A stretch of DNA of 30,461 nucleotides, taken from the NCBI GenBank assembly GCA_964646615.1, contig CAZYEV010000089.1:1-30461 (forward strand), given 5' to 3'. The notes beneath the pieces were generated by a model, which searched no databases, was not told where the DNA came from, and saw only the letters and a program-made list of their open reading frames with translations. This DNA comes from M3007 sp964646615. GTDB lineage: Bacteria > Bacteroidota > Bacteroidia > Chitinophagales > Saprospiraceae. The translations under genes and the position numbers were made by a program. Position 1 is the first letter of the stretch; each line of letters opens with the position of its first letter. Positions 1 to 7,124 of this stretch are shown in pieces.

Positions 1-1
1 C

Positions 2-544
2 TATTTCGACAACGACGAACCCGACCGGCGTACGCGCCGAACAACCACCCAAAAGAACTACGCCGAAACCATCATACCCTACCTGGAGCGCCAGAGCGAA
101 TACCGCGAACGCTTCGCCGCTGGCCTCCAAGGCCCCCAACGCGACAGCGCCGAACAGCGCATTGACGACTTCTTCGACAACGAAGCCCGCCGCGGATACG
201 AACGCTTAGAGCAATTGTGCGAACTCCTGCTCGAACGCCTCCAAGCCGGCGAAACGGTCGAAATCGTGCTCAAAGGCTACACCAGCCCGCGCGCCGAGTC
301 GGACTACAACCTCGCCCTGGGCAAACGCCGCGTCAGCAGCGTGCGCAATTACTTCACTGCCTACGCCAACGGCGCCTTCCTGCCCTACCTCAACACCGGC
401 CAGCTGAAGGTGTCGGAAACCAGCTTCGGCGAAACGACCGCCCGACGCGGCATCAGCGACGACCTGCGCGACGAGCGAAACTCCATCTACCACCCCGACG
501 CTGCGCGCGAACGACGGGTGGAAATCGTAGAAATACGGCAGTAA
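2..544 (+). CDS. OmpA-family C-terminal domain protein, 3' end (partial)
   Basis: The reading frame is open from the left edge to a TAA at 542-544, so only the last 180 residues are present. The visible part begins YFDNDEPDRRT and continues through LKGYTSPRAESDYNLALGKRR, the OmpA-type peptidoglycan-binding signature: the β-strand ending in G(Y/H)T and the helix with N..L...R. It ends RRVEIVEIRQ, the usual last strand of this fold. Such domains tether outer-membrane proteins to peptidoglycan in the periplasm. In Bacteroidota this version often follows TPR or PD40 repeats in long lipoproteins, but that part lies outside the window. The domain assignment is firm; the overall protein identity is not. 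Confidence 0.8.
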   Translation, partial: YFDNDEPDRRTRRTTTQKNYAETIIPYLERQSEYRERFAAGLQGPQRDSAEQRIDDFFDNEARRGYERLEQLCELLLERLQAGETVEIVLKGYTSPRAESDYNLALGKRRVSSVRNYFTAYANGAFLPYLNTGQLKVSETSFGETTARRGISDDLRDERNSIYHPDAARERRVEIVEIRQ

Positions 545-807
545 GACTCAAGACGCCGGCACAAACGCCAAACGGCAAATACAGAGGAATGTCTCCCTCA
601 TATAAACGCCCTGACTTTTGTTGCCGCGAACGCATGAATGGGTTTCATCGCTATGACAAACAAAAAATCTGCCCCGGAGGTGTTGCCTTCTTGTGCCTCG
701 AAGACGACACCCCTGAGCAGATCATCGTTAAGCCGCCACCAACATACAAATCATTCGTCCCTCATTCGCGTATTCGTGGCGCCTATTCAGGCTAATGGAA
801 TAACAAA

Positions 808-850
808 AAGTATAACTTTGTGTCCGAAAAAATGACATAAAGTACAACTT
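808..850. repeat. Imperfect inverted repeat over promoter and leader (candidate operator)
   Basis: The arms are 808-824 and 834-850, with a 9-nt spacer. The inner ten bases, ACTTTGTGTC (815-824) and GACATAAAGT (834-843), pair with a single mismatch; the 17-nt arms have four mismatches in total. The left arm covers the TAACTTTG -7 element and the right arm stops one base before the start codon. The repeat can therefore act as an operator at the DNA level or as a hairpin that masks the translation start. Confidence 0.55.
813..820 (+). promoter_or_regulatory. Bacteroidota -7 element for the DUF4143 ATPase
   Basis: TAACTTTG matches the TAnnTTTG consensus exactly and lies 31 nt before the ATG at 852. 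It falls inside the left arm of an inverted repeat. I see no good -33 TTTG at the usual distance, so the promoter may need an activator or be weak. Confidence 0.5.
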
Positions 851-851
851 C

Positions 852-2033
852 ATGTTTAAGCGAGCCCTATACGAGGAGTTGGAGGCGCATTTGGCTGAGC
901 ACGCGGTTACCGTAATAGTCGGCATGAGGCGTACGGGCAAGACCACGACTCTAAAGTACTTATTAGAAAAAGTACCGCACTCCAACAAGATATATTTGGA
1001 TTTAGAGCGCATTGAGTACCGCCGTATCTTCATGCACGGCAGTTTTACCGAAATGCAAGCCGATTTGGAGTTTCTGGGTTTGCGCTTTTCGGAGGCGGCA
1101 GTGATTGCGCTTGACGAGGCACAGCTGATGCCTGATGTGGTGTCATTCATCAAATACTACCACGATCATTTTCCGGTTAAGTTCCTTTTGTCAGGTTCGA
1201 GCTCTTACTATCTCAAAAACCGGATCACCGAAAGCCTTTCGGGGCGCAAGAGGATTTTTGAGTTGTATCCGCTCGATTTCCTGGAGTTTCTCACTTTTAA
1301 GGGGGCGGACGCCAGTAATTTGCAGTCGCAGCGGTTACAACCTTTCCGGCCGCTGGTGTTTTCCCAATATCAGCACCTGTATGAGGAGTACATCCGCTAC
1401 GGAGGGCTGCCGCAGGTGGTGCTGGCAGAAACACCTCGGCAAAAAGAACAAATGCTGCAAGACATCCTGAACTCCTATTTGGAGCTGGATGTAAAAATCC
1501 TGTCGGATTTCTCCGTCATTGATGACCTGTTTCGGCTGGTTACGCTGCTGGCTTCTCGCATCGGCAATAAGCTCGATTATCAAAAACTCAGCATACTTTT
1601 AGGATTAAACCGGCATAAAGTCCGGGACTATATTCAGCTGCTTGAAGCCACGTATTTCCTGCATTTGGTTCCACCCTTCTCCGATAATCCGGACAGAAGT
1701 ATTGCCCTTCAACCCAAAGTGTACCTGGCCGACAACGGCCTGGCGCATCAATTGGCCCAAATAGGTAGTGGAGCAGCCTTTGAGAATGCCGTAGCCAATC
1801 AGCTCATCCGCCTGGGACGCCTGCAATACTATCAGAAGAAGACCGGCCAGGAGATTGATTTTATCCTCGACCAGAAAACCGCCATTGGGGTGAAGGAGAC
1901 GCCTGGGCCTTTTGATGTCAAAAGCCTGAGGCGACGCGCGGCCTTGTTGGGCCTGTCGGAAAGCATCGTCGTTGGCCGCTTTCCGCCCGGCATCGAGTTC
2001 AGTAACTTTGTGTGGGGCGGATGCGTGTTTTGA
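852..2033 (+). CDS. AAA_14 / DUF4143 family ATP-binding protein
   Basis: This 393-residue protein has the usual length and order of the AAA_14-DUF4143 family. Walker A is GMRRTGKTT (residues 24-32), Walker B is VIALDEAQ (84-91), and a sensor-like FLLSGSSS strand follows. A winged-helix-like stretch comes next, then the DUF4143 part (about 200-390), which contains EIDFIL and GVKETPG. The latter resembles the E-x-D...(E)VK arrangement of PD-(D/E)xK-like folds, with the usual Glu replaced by Gly. The biological role of the family is poorly known; members are scattered and often horizontally moved. The gene is visibly AT-richer than its neighbours. It ends 64 nt before the convergent helicase gene. 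The start is the ATG directly behind the inverted repeat. Confidence 0.88.
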   Translation: MFKRALYEELEAHLAEHAVTVIVGMRRTGKTTTLKYLLEKVPHSNKIYLDLERIEYRRIFMHGSFTEMQADLEFLGLRFSEAAVIALDEAQLMPDVVSFIKYYHDHFPVKFLLSGSSSYYLKNRITESLSGRKRIFELYPLDFLEFLTFKGADASNLQSQRLQPFRPLVFSQYQHLYEEYIRYGGLPQVVLAETPRQKEQMLQDILNSYLELDVKILSDFSVIDDLFRLVTLLASRIGNKLDYQKLSILLGLNRHKVRDYIQLLEATYFLHLVPPFSDNPDRSIALQPKVYLADNGLAHQLAQIGSGAAFENAVANQLIRLGRLQYYQKKTGQEIDFILDQKTAIGVKETPGPFDVKSLRRRAALLGLSESIVVGRFPPGIEFSNFVWGGCVF

Positions 2034-2097
2034 CCCTGCATTCGCCAAAGTCGAAGGCCACTTGCGCCGGCTGCTTGTGTCGGTGGCAGGTGGTGTA

Positions 2098-5000
2098 TCA
2101 GGAGCCTAAGCGCACCAGTTCGCGCAGTTCGTCGTTCGACAGTTCGCCCAGCCATTTTTCGCCGACAGAGACGGTCAGGTTGGCCAGTTCCTTTTTGCGC
2201 TGGATCATGTCGTCAATCTTTTCCTCTAAGGTACCCTGTGTGATGAGGCGGTGCACCAGCACGTTTCGGTCTTGTCCGATGCGGTAGGCGCGGTCGGTGG
2301 CCTGGGCCTCTACGGCGGGGTTCCACCACAGGTCGTAGTGGACGACGTTGGTGGCGGCGGTGAGGTTGAGGCCTGTGCCGCCGGCCTTCAGGCTGAGCAG
2401 CAGGACGCGCGTGGCGTGGTGTTTCTGGAACTGCTCGACCATCTGGTCGCGCTGTTCGCGCGAGCAGCCGCCGTGCAAGAAGGGCACGTCCAGCCCCAGC
2501 TTATCGCGCAGCATGGGCACGAGCAGATCGCCCATTTCGCGGTACTGGGTAAAGATGAGCGTCTTTTCGCCAGCAGCCAGGATTTCCTCGAGCAATTCGA
2601 GCAGGCGCTGCGTCTTGCCCGAAAGCGCGGGGTCAGGTTCGCCTTTTTTCAGGTACTGGGCCGGATGGTTGCAGATTTGCTTGAGCGTGGTTAGCATTTT
2701 AAGCACTAAGCCCTTGCGTCGGATGTCTTTTTCATCCTGCTTCGCAATCTCCTGGAGCATTTCCTCCACAGCACTTTGATAGAGAGCTGCCTGTTCGGTG
2801 GTAAGCGTGCAGTACTGGTTGGTTTCGATTTTTTCCGGCAGGTCGCTGATGATGCTCTTATCGGTCTTGACGCGGCGGAGCAGGAAGGGCATGGTGATTT
2901 TTCGGAAGCGGTCGAGTGCTTCGTGGTTGCGTTCGGTTTCGATGGGGCGCGCCAGTTCGGTCATGAACTCGCTGGGCGAACCCAGCAGGCCTGCGTTGAT
3001 AAACTCGAAGATGGAATAGTACTCGCTGAGGCGGTTTTCCACAGGGGTGCCCGTCATGGCAATGCGGAGCGGAGCATTCAGCTTTTTGGCGGCCTTTGTC
3101 TGGGCGGTGTCGGCGTTTTTGATGTTTTGCGCTTCGTCCACGACGGCGATGGCCAGCGGGTGCTCGTTGATTTTCTCGATATCCGTTCGGAGGATGCCGT
3201 AGGTGGTCAATACGATCTCTGCGCCATTGAGGCGCTCCCAGGAGCGGTCGGGCCCGTGGTAGAGAGCATAGCGCAGGCTGGGCGCAAATTTTCGGATTTC
3301 ATTGGTCCAGTTGGTCAGCAGCGTGGTGGGCACGACGACTAAGGCTTTTTTCTCCGCAGTCAGGGCGCCGTCTTGTTTCATGCGCAGCAGCGCGGCGATG
3401 ACTTGAAGGGTTTTACCCAGGCCCATATCGTCTGCGATAAGGCTACCCACGCCGAGGCGAATATTCTTGTAGAGCCACTCGTAGCCGCGTTGCTGGTAGG
3501 GGCGCAGTTGCGCCTTCAAGCCTTCGGGCAACGGCACGGCTTCGGGCTTGAGCAGCATTTCGATTTGCTGGCGCAGTTCGTCTTCCAAGAAGACACGCGC
3601 GCCCTGATAGCGCTCTGCTAAGGCAATCTGGAGCAGTTGCATCGGCGAGGGTTCGGGGGCGTTCTCCAGCTGGTTGAGCAGGGCTGCCACCTCGTACTCG
3701 TCTAAGAAAACATAGGCGTGGTTCATGCGGACGATACCGCGCATGCGCCGCGCCAGTTGGACGAACTCTTCGGGCGTCAGCACCTTGCCGCCCAGCGCAA
3801 TTTGCCACTGAAATTGAATGATGTCGGCAAACGACAGCAGACCCTTGCCCGCCACCTTTCCCTTAGAGGTCAGCTTCATGGACAGGTGCGGGCGCGACAG
3901 CCGCCGCAACGAACGCGGCAGCAGCACCCGAATGCCCAGCAACCGAATGATGGGCAGCATATCGAAGAGCACCTCCGGAAAGTCATGCGAGTAAAAGCGC
4001 ATGGGCGTGGCGCCTTTCGAGTTGATGTGTTGCGCCAGTGGCGGGAAGAATTCGGCGACGTTGGTCAGGTCGCCAAGCACTTCCAGACGCATTTCATCGT
4101 ATTGCCTTTTGTTGAAGATGTTTTTGAGGGGCACAAGTGGCTTGAGTGCATTTTCCCGGTCTTCGATGCTGACGCGGACGTCAAACTCTAAGGTTTGCGG
4201 GTTGTCGCGCACTTCAAAGACGGGGACGTATCGCTTTTCGGCGATAAAGAAGCGATTGAGCCACAGTTGGATAGCCTTCGGGTATTCGCGCAGGTCGAAG
4301 TTCTCAAAGGCCATGGTCTGGCCGGTGAGGAACCACTCCGGGATGGTACCTGGGCTTTCTTCGCGCAATCTGCGGGTATTTTCGGCCATGAAGTAGCGCA
4401 AGAAGAGTGCCGTCAGGGCCGTCAGGGCATCGGAGGCAGTGGGTTCTGAGGTCTGGCCCGTTTCATCCACGTAAGTGAGCAGTCCGGGAGCTACCCATTT
4501 GCGCACTTCCTCGAAGACGGTGCGCACCGAGTCGTTGAGCAGGGCAGGCACATAGCGGATGCGATATTCCGTATCCGAAACCTCGACGAGCTGCGGCACA
4601 AAGGCGCCGCGCAGGGCCAGCTGCCGGGCGAACTGGTAAACTAAATGCACCGAGCGCAGTTTGGGCGAACACAGCGCCAGGTCGGCGGGCGTCAGGCGCT
4701 CCCAAAAACCGACCCATTGGGCTTCCGTCTCGCTATCGAGCAGGGTTTCGCCCTGTTGGTCGAGCAGCAAGCCGCCCCAAAAGGCGCCGGTACGGCCATC
4801 TTGCACAATCATGGCATTTTCGGCAGCCATCAGCCAGTGGTGCTCTTCGGGAGTGAGCGGAGCTGGCTCACTGTCGGGCTGGCGTCGCAACGCTCGATAG
4901 GCCGAGGCCAGGATTTTTTTGAAATCGCCCTCCGGATAAAATACGGGCTTTTCCGAAAGCAGGCGCAGCAGGTCGTCGGAGCAGTTGGGCGGTATTCGGG

Positions 5001-5691
5001 AGAAGTCCAGCGCCTCAATGGCGGCATCGTCCCAGGAGAAATCCTCGTCTATGGTGTGCTCGATGTCTTGCTGAAGCTCGGTTGCGCTGGCGGCATTCAC
5101 TTCACTGACGGCCGATTGCGAAACGCCGCGCTTTTCGAGCGCTTCCAGCAGGTCGAAGTTGTGCAGGTCGAAGATGAGGAACGGATTTTTGTCAATCTCG
5201 TTGGCCACCATGTAGAGCACGGCAGCCATGTGCTTGCACGGAATGACCCAATCGGGGCATGAGCACATGCCCGTTATCTCCTGCCAGCGCCGCGGGAAGA
5301 GATGCACGCCGCTTTTGCGGAGTTCTTCGTCCAGCTCGGGTGGCAACTCGCGGTTGAGCAATTTAGACAGGAAGATGGGGTTTTTGGTTACCAACTTGAC
5401 TATTCGGCGCCGATGGCCCTCGTTGAACCAGGGAATGCGCAGGCTGACCTCGTAAGGCGTGGGTGCCGTACCCTGCACGAAGGCCGAGATGGAGCCATCT
5501 TTGATTTCGAGCTGTCGGACCAGGCCCTTGTTCGCATAGGATTTGCCTCGCGCCAGGCGGTTGGATTGGTCAATACCGTTGAGCGCCTCTAACCAGCGCT
5601 GGCCCCACCAGGTGTTGCCATACGTTTTATTGGTGGCGCCGTCGGCAGCTTCGGGGGCTGGGGGTTTCTTAAAGTGATAGTAATAACTCAT
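2098..5691 (-). CDS. SWIM zinc-finger SNF2-family helicase
   Basis: This 1197-residue DEAD/DEAH-box protein belongs to the SWI2/SNF2 ATPases, which use ATP to move along double-stranded DNA. Near the N-terminus is a SWIM zinc finger, CSCPDWVIPCKH (C143, C145, C152, H154), a nucleic-acid or protein-binding module. A long central region (about 200-720) has no motif I recognise. The motor follows: Walker A in DDMGLGKT (754-761), DEAQ box at 852-855, and a C-terminal helicase lobe with FLHGGCSREQR, SLKAGGTGLNL and DRAYRIGQ. This order is typical of bacterial SWIM-SNF2 proteins, whose cellular job is mostly uncharacterised (repair or transcription recycling is suspected). No clear Shine-Dalgarno precedes the ATG at 5691. 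Confidence 0.93.
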   Translation of the reverse strand: MSYYYHFKKPPAPEAADGATNKTYGNTWWGQRWLEALNGIDQSNRLARGKSYANKGLVRQLEIKDGSISAFVQGTAPTPYEVSLRIPWFNEGHRRRIVKLVTKNPIFLSKLLNRELPPELDEELRKSGVHLFPRRWQEITGMCSCPDWVIPCKHMAAVLYMVANEIDKNPFLIFDLHNFDLLEALEKRGVSQSAVSEVNAASATELQQDIEHTIDEDFSWDDAAIEALDFSRIPPNCSDDLLRLLSEKPVFYPEGDFKKILASAYRALRRQPDSEPAPLTPEEHHWLMAAENAMIVQDGRTGAFWGGLLLDQQGETLLDSETEAQWVGFWERLTPADLALCSPKLRSVHLVYQFARQLALRGAFVPQLVEVSDTEYRIRYVPALLNDSVRTVFEEVRKWVAPGLLTYVDETGQTSEPTASDALTALTALFLRYFMAENTRRLREESPGTIPEWFLTGQTMAFENFDLREYPKAIQLWLNRFFIAEKRYVPVFEVRDNPQTLEFDVRVSIEDRENALKPLVPLKNIFNKRQYDEMRLEVLGDLTNVAEFFPPLAQHINSKGATPMRFYSHDFPEVLFDMLPIIRLLGIRVLLPRSLRRLSRPHLSMKLTSKGKVAGKGLLSFADIIQFQWQIALGGKVLTPEEFVQLARRMRGIVRMNHAYVFLDEYEVAALLNQLENAPEPSPMQLLQIALAERYQGARVFLEDELRQQIEMLLKPEAVPLPEGLKAQLRPYQQRGYEWLYKNIRLGVGSLIADDMGLGKTLQVIAALLRMKQDGALTAEKKALVVVPTTLLTNWTNEIRKFAPSLRYALYHGPDRSWERLNGAEIVLTTYGILRTDIEKINEHPLAIAVVDEAQNIKNADTAQTKAAKKLNAPLRIAMTGTPVENRLSEYYSIFEFINAGLLGSPSEFMTELARPIETERNHEALDRFRKITMPFLLRRVKTDKSIISDLPEKIETNQYCTLTTEQAALYQSAVEEMLQEIAKQDEKDIRRKGLVLKMLTTLKQICNHPAQYLKKGEPDPALSGKTQRLLELLEEILAAGEKTLIFTQYREMGDLLVPMLRDKLGLDVPFLHGGCSREQRDQMVEQFQKHHATRVLLLSLKAGGTGLNLTAATNVVHYDLWWNPAVEAQATDRAYRIGQDRNVLVHRLITQGTLEEKIDDMIQRKKELANLTVSVGEKWLGELSNDELRELVRLGS

Positions 5692-5817
5692 CGAAGGAGG
5701 AGCTGTGAGCAGGGTTTGAAGGTTTGATTATTGGTGCTTTCGTCGGAAAGGTTTGGGCTTGGCCCTTCGCTTTTTTCTGTGTGTGCCAGTTCGGCTGTGG
5801 CAAAGGGAGGTACTCAC

Positions 5818-5833
5818 CCTGGCAATTGCCAGG
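5818..5833. repeat. Perfect 16-bp palindrome in a divergent intergenic region
   Basis: CCTGGCAATTGCCAGG is a perfect palindrome with no spacer. It lies between the start of the minus-strand helicase (5691) and the start of the plus-strand PagL-like gene (about 5910). A two-fold symmetric site in a divergent promoter region is a candidate operator; no regulator can be named from the sequence. Confidence 0.4.
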
Positions 5834-5909
5834 CGTTTGTTGATCCAGCCTTTGGCCGTTTGCAGGCCGTTGTTCTTTCTTTGTCGCCTGTACCAACCGG
5901 CGTATTGTT

Positions 5910-7052
5910 TTGGTAAAAAAAAGGCGTTTTAGCGCGTTTCTGTTGGCTCTCGGCCTGTGGGTTTCGAGCCAGGCAGCTGCACAGGAGCCTCAAACAGTTT
6001 CTTTGGCCATCGAGGCGTCTTCATCTTGGGGGTTTCTGTGGGGCCACACTCCGCGGTTAACGATTCGCACCGGGCATCTGGTATCGGGCTACGAACTTGG
6101 CCTTTCGTGGCCCACCTCTGGCCGACGCGTCTGGGAGGTCTGGCGCCGCTACCCGCTGTGGGGCGTGAGTGCATGCTACTTCAATTTGGGCGAAGGCGCT
6201 CATGCAGCCGCGTGGGGCATCCTGCCTCATTTAACGGTACCCATATGGCGCTATCGCCGGTGGCTCACTGCTTTCCGCATCGGAACGGGTGTGGGCTACG
6301 TGGTGCGCCCATACGATAGCTTCAGCAACCCTGCGGAAAATGCCATTGGTTCGCACTGGAACAACCTGACGCAATTTCGGTTGGGATGCACCTATCGCTT
6401 CAACCCTCATTGGCGCTTACAAGCCGGAGCGATGCTCTCCCACCTCTCTAATGGCGCTGCAAAGTTACCAAACTTTGGCATAAACCTGCCGGCTTATTTT
6501 TTTTCCTTAAACGGTTCCCCTGCCGGTATTGATGAAAGCCGGTTTCGCTCTACCGCTTCGCCCAATCGGGCCGAACGCCGCTGGGGCATGCTATTGGGCG
6601 GTAGCTTTGCGCAGGTGGAGTATGCTATTGTGGATGGCCCCCAATACGCCGTTTGGAGCGTTTCTGCCGGCGTACTCTTCTACCTCAACCAGCTCAATCG
6701 CCTGACGCTGAGCCTTGAAGGCGAGCACCACCCTGCTGTGGCCGAGTTCGGCCTGCAAACGGGCGGCTTCCTCAGTGCCCGCGCTGCGCGCAGCGGAGCA
6801 TACCGGCTGGCCGTGGCCCCAGGCGCCGAATTTCTCTTTGGGCCAGTAGGCATTCACATCCAGGCGGGTATTTACACCGGCAGCGCCAACATCAACCGCT
6901 ACGTGCCTGCACTGTGGTATAGCCGCCTGAACCTGCGCGGCTATTTGCCGCCCATACCGGGCACCGACGTGCGCCTGTGGGCGGGTATCGCTCTGAAAGC
7001 GCACCGCGTCAATGCGGAAACAATTGCCCTGCAAGCGGGTATTGCTTATTGA
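5910..7052 (+). CDS. PagL-like acyloxyacyl hydrolase (lipid A 3-O-deacylase family)
   Basis: This 380-residue secreted protein starts with a signal peptide (residues 1 to about 25, ending QAAAQ). The middle contains SHLSNGAAKLPNFG, in which H178 and S180 match the HxS catalytic pair of PagL-type outer-membrane deacylases; upstream, GSHWNNLTQFRLG also fits the family. The rest is rich in alternating aromatic strands, as expected of a β-barrel, and the protein is about twice the length of Pseudomonas PagL. The predicted reaction is removal of the 3-O-linked acyl chain of lipid A at the outer membrane. The start is a TTG; no in-frame ATG fits the signal peptide. The gene converges on the giant protease gene, with a shared hairpin between them. 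Confidence 0.75.
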   Translation: MVKKRRFSAFLLALGLWVSSQAAAQEPQTVSLAIEASSSWGFLWGHTPRLTIRTGHLVSGYELGLSWPTSGRRVWEVWRRYPLWGVSACYFNLGEGAHAAAWGILPHLTVPIWRYRRWLTAFRIGTGVGYVVRPYDSFSNPAENAIGSHWNNLTQFRLGCTYRFNPHWRLQAGAMLSHLSNGAAKLPNFGINLPAYFFSLNGSPAGIDESRFRSTASPNRAERRWGMLLGGSFAQVEYAIVDGPQYAVWSVSAGVLFYLNQLNRLTLSLEGEHHPAVAEFGLQTGGFLSARAARSGAYRLAVAPGAEFLFGPVGIHIQAGIYTGSANINRYVPALWYSRLNLRGYLPPIPGTDVRLWAGIALKAHRVNAETIALQAGIAY

Positions 7053-7060
7053 AAAAAGAG

Positions 7061-7101
7061 GAAACCCGCGCGGCTTCGGCTGACGAGGCCGCGCAGGTTT
7101 C
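7061..7101 (-). terminator. Hairpin terminator of the PKD metallopeptidase gene
   Basis: Fourteen-base arms (7061-7074 and 7088-7101) pair with one mismatch around a 13-nt loop, between two convergent stop codons. Read on the minus strand, the hairpin is followed by CTCTTTTTTC, the expected U-tract. It therefore suits the minus-strand gene; the plus strand lacks the U-tract. Confidence 0.7.
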
Positions 7102-7124
7102 GCATAGGAAGGCATCAAAGCCAC

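Larger units (their letters stand above)
545..851. other. Intergenic region with ATPase promoter, otherwise no gene seen
   Basis: These 307 nt separate the OmpA-type gene from the DUF4143 ATPase. Short open frames exist (for example 634-795 on the plus strand), but I see no signal, motif or homology in them. The last 45 nt hold the promoter and inverted repeat listed separately. No terminator-like hairpin was seen just after 544. Confidence 0.5.

Noticed and set aside
634..795. Short ORF of about 53 codons before the DUF4143 gene
   Set aside because: No signal, motif, promoter or terminator. Its end translates an ATTCGCGTATTCGTGG-like stretch that looks like ordinary intergenic sequence.
5694..5701. 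AGGAGG-like ribosome binding site
   Set aside because: It is on the plus strand with no start codon at the right distance; the adjacent gene is on the minus strand.
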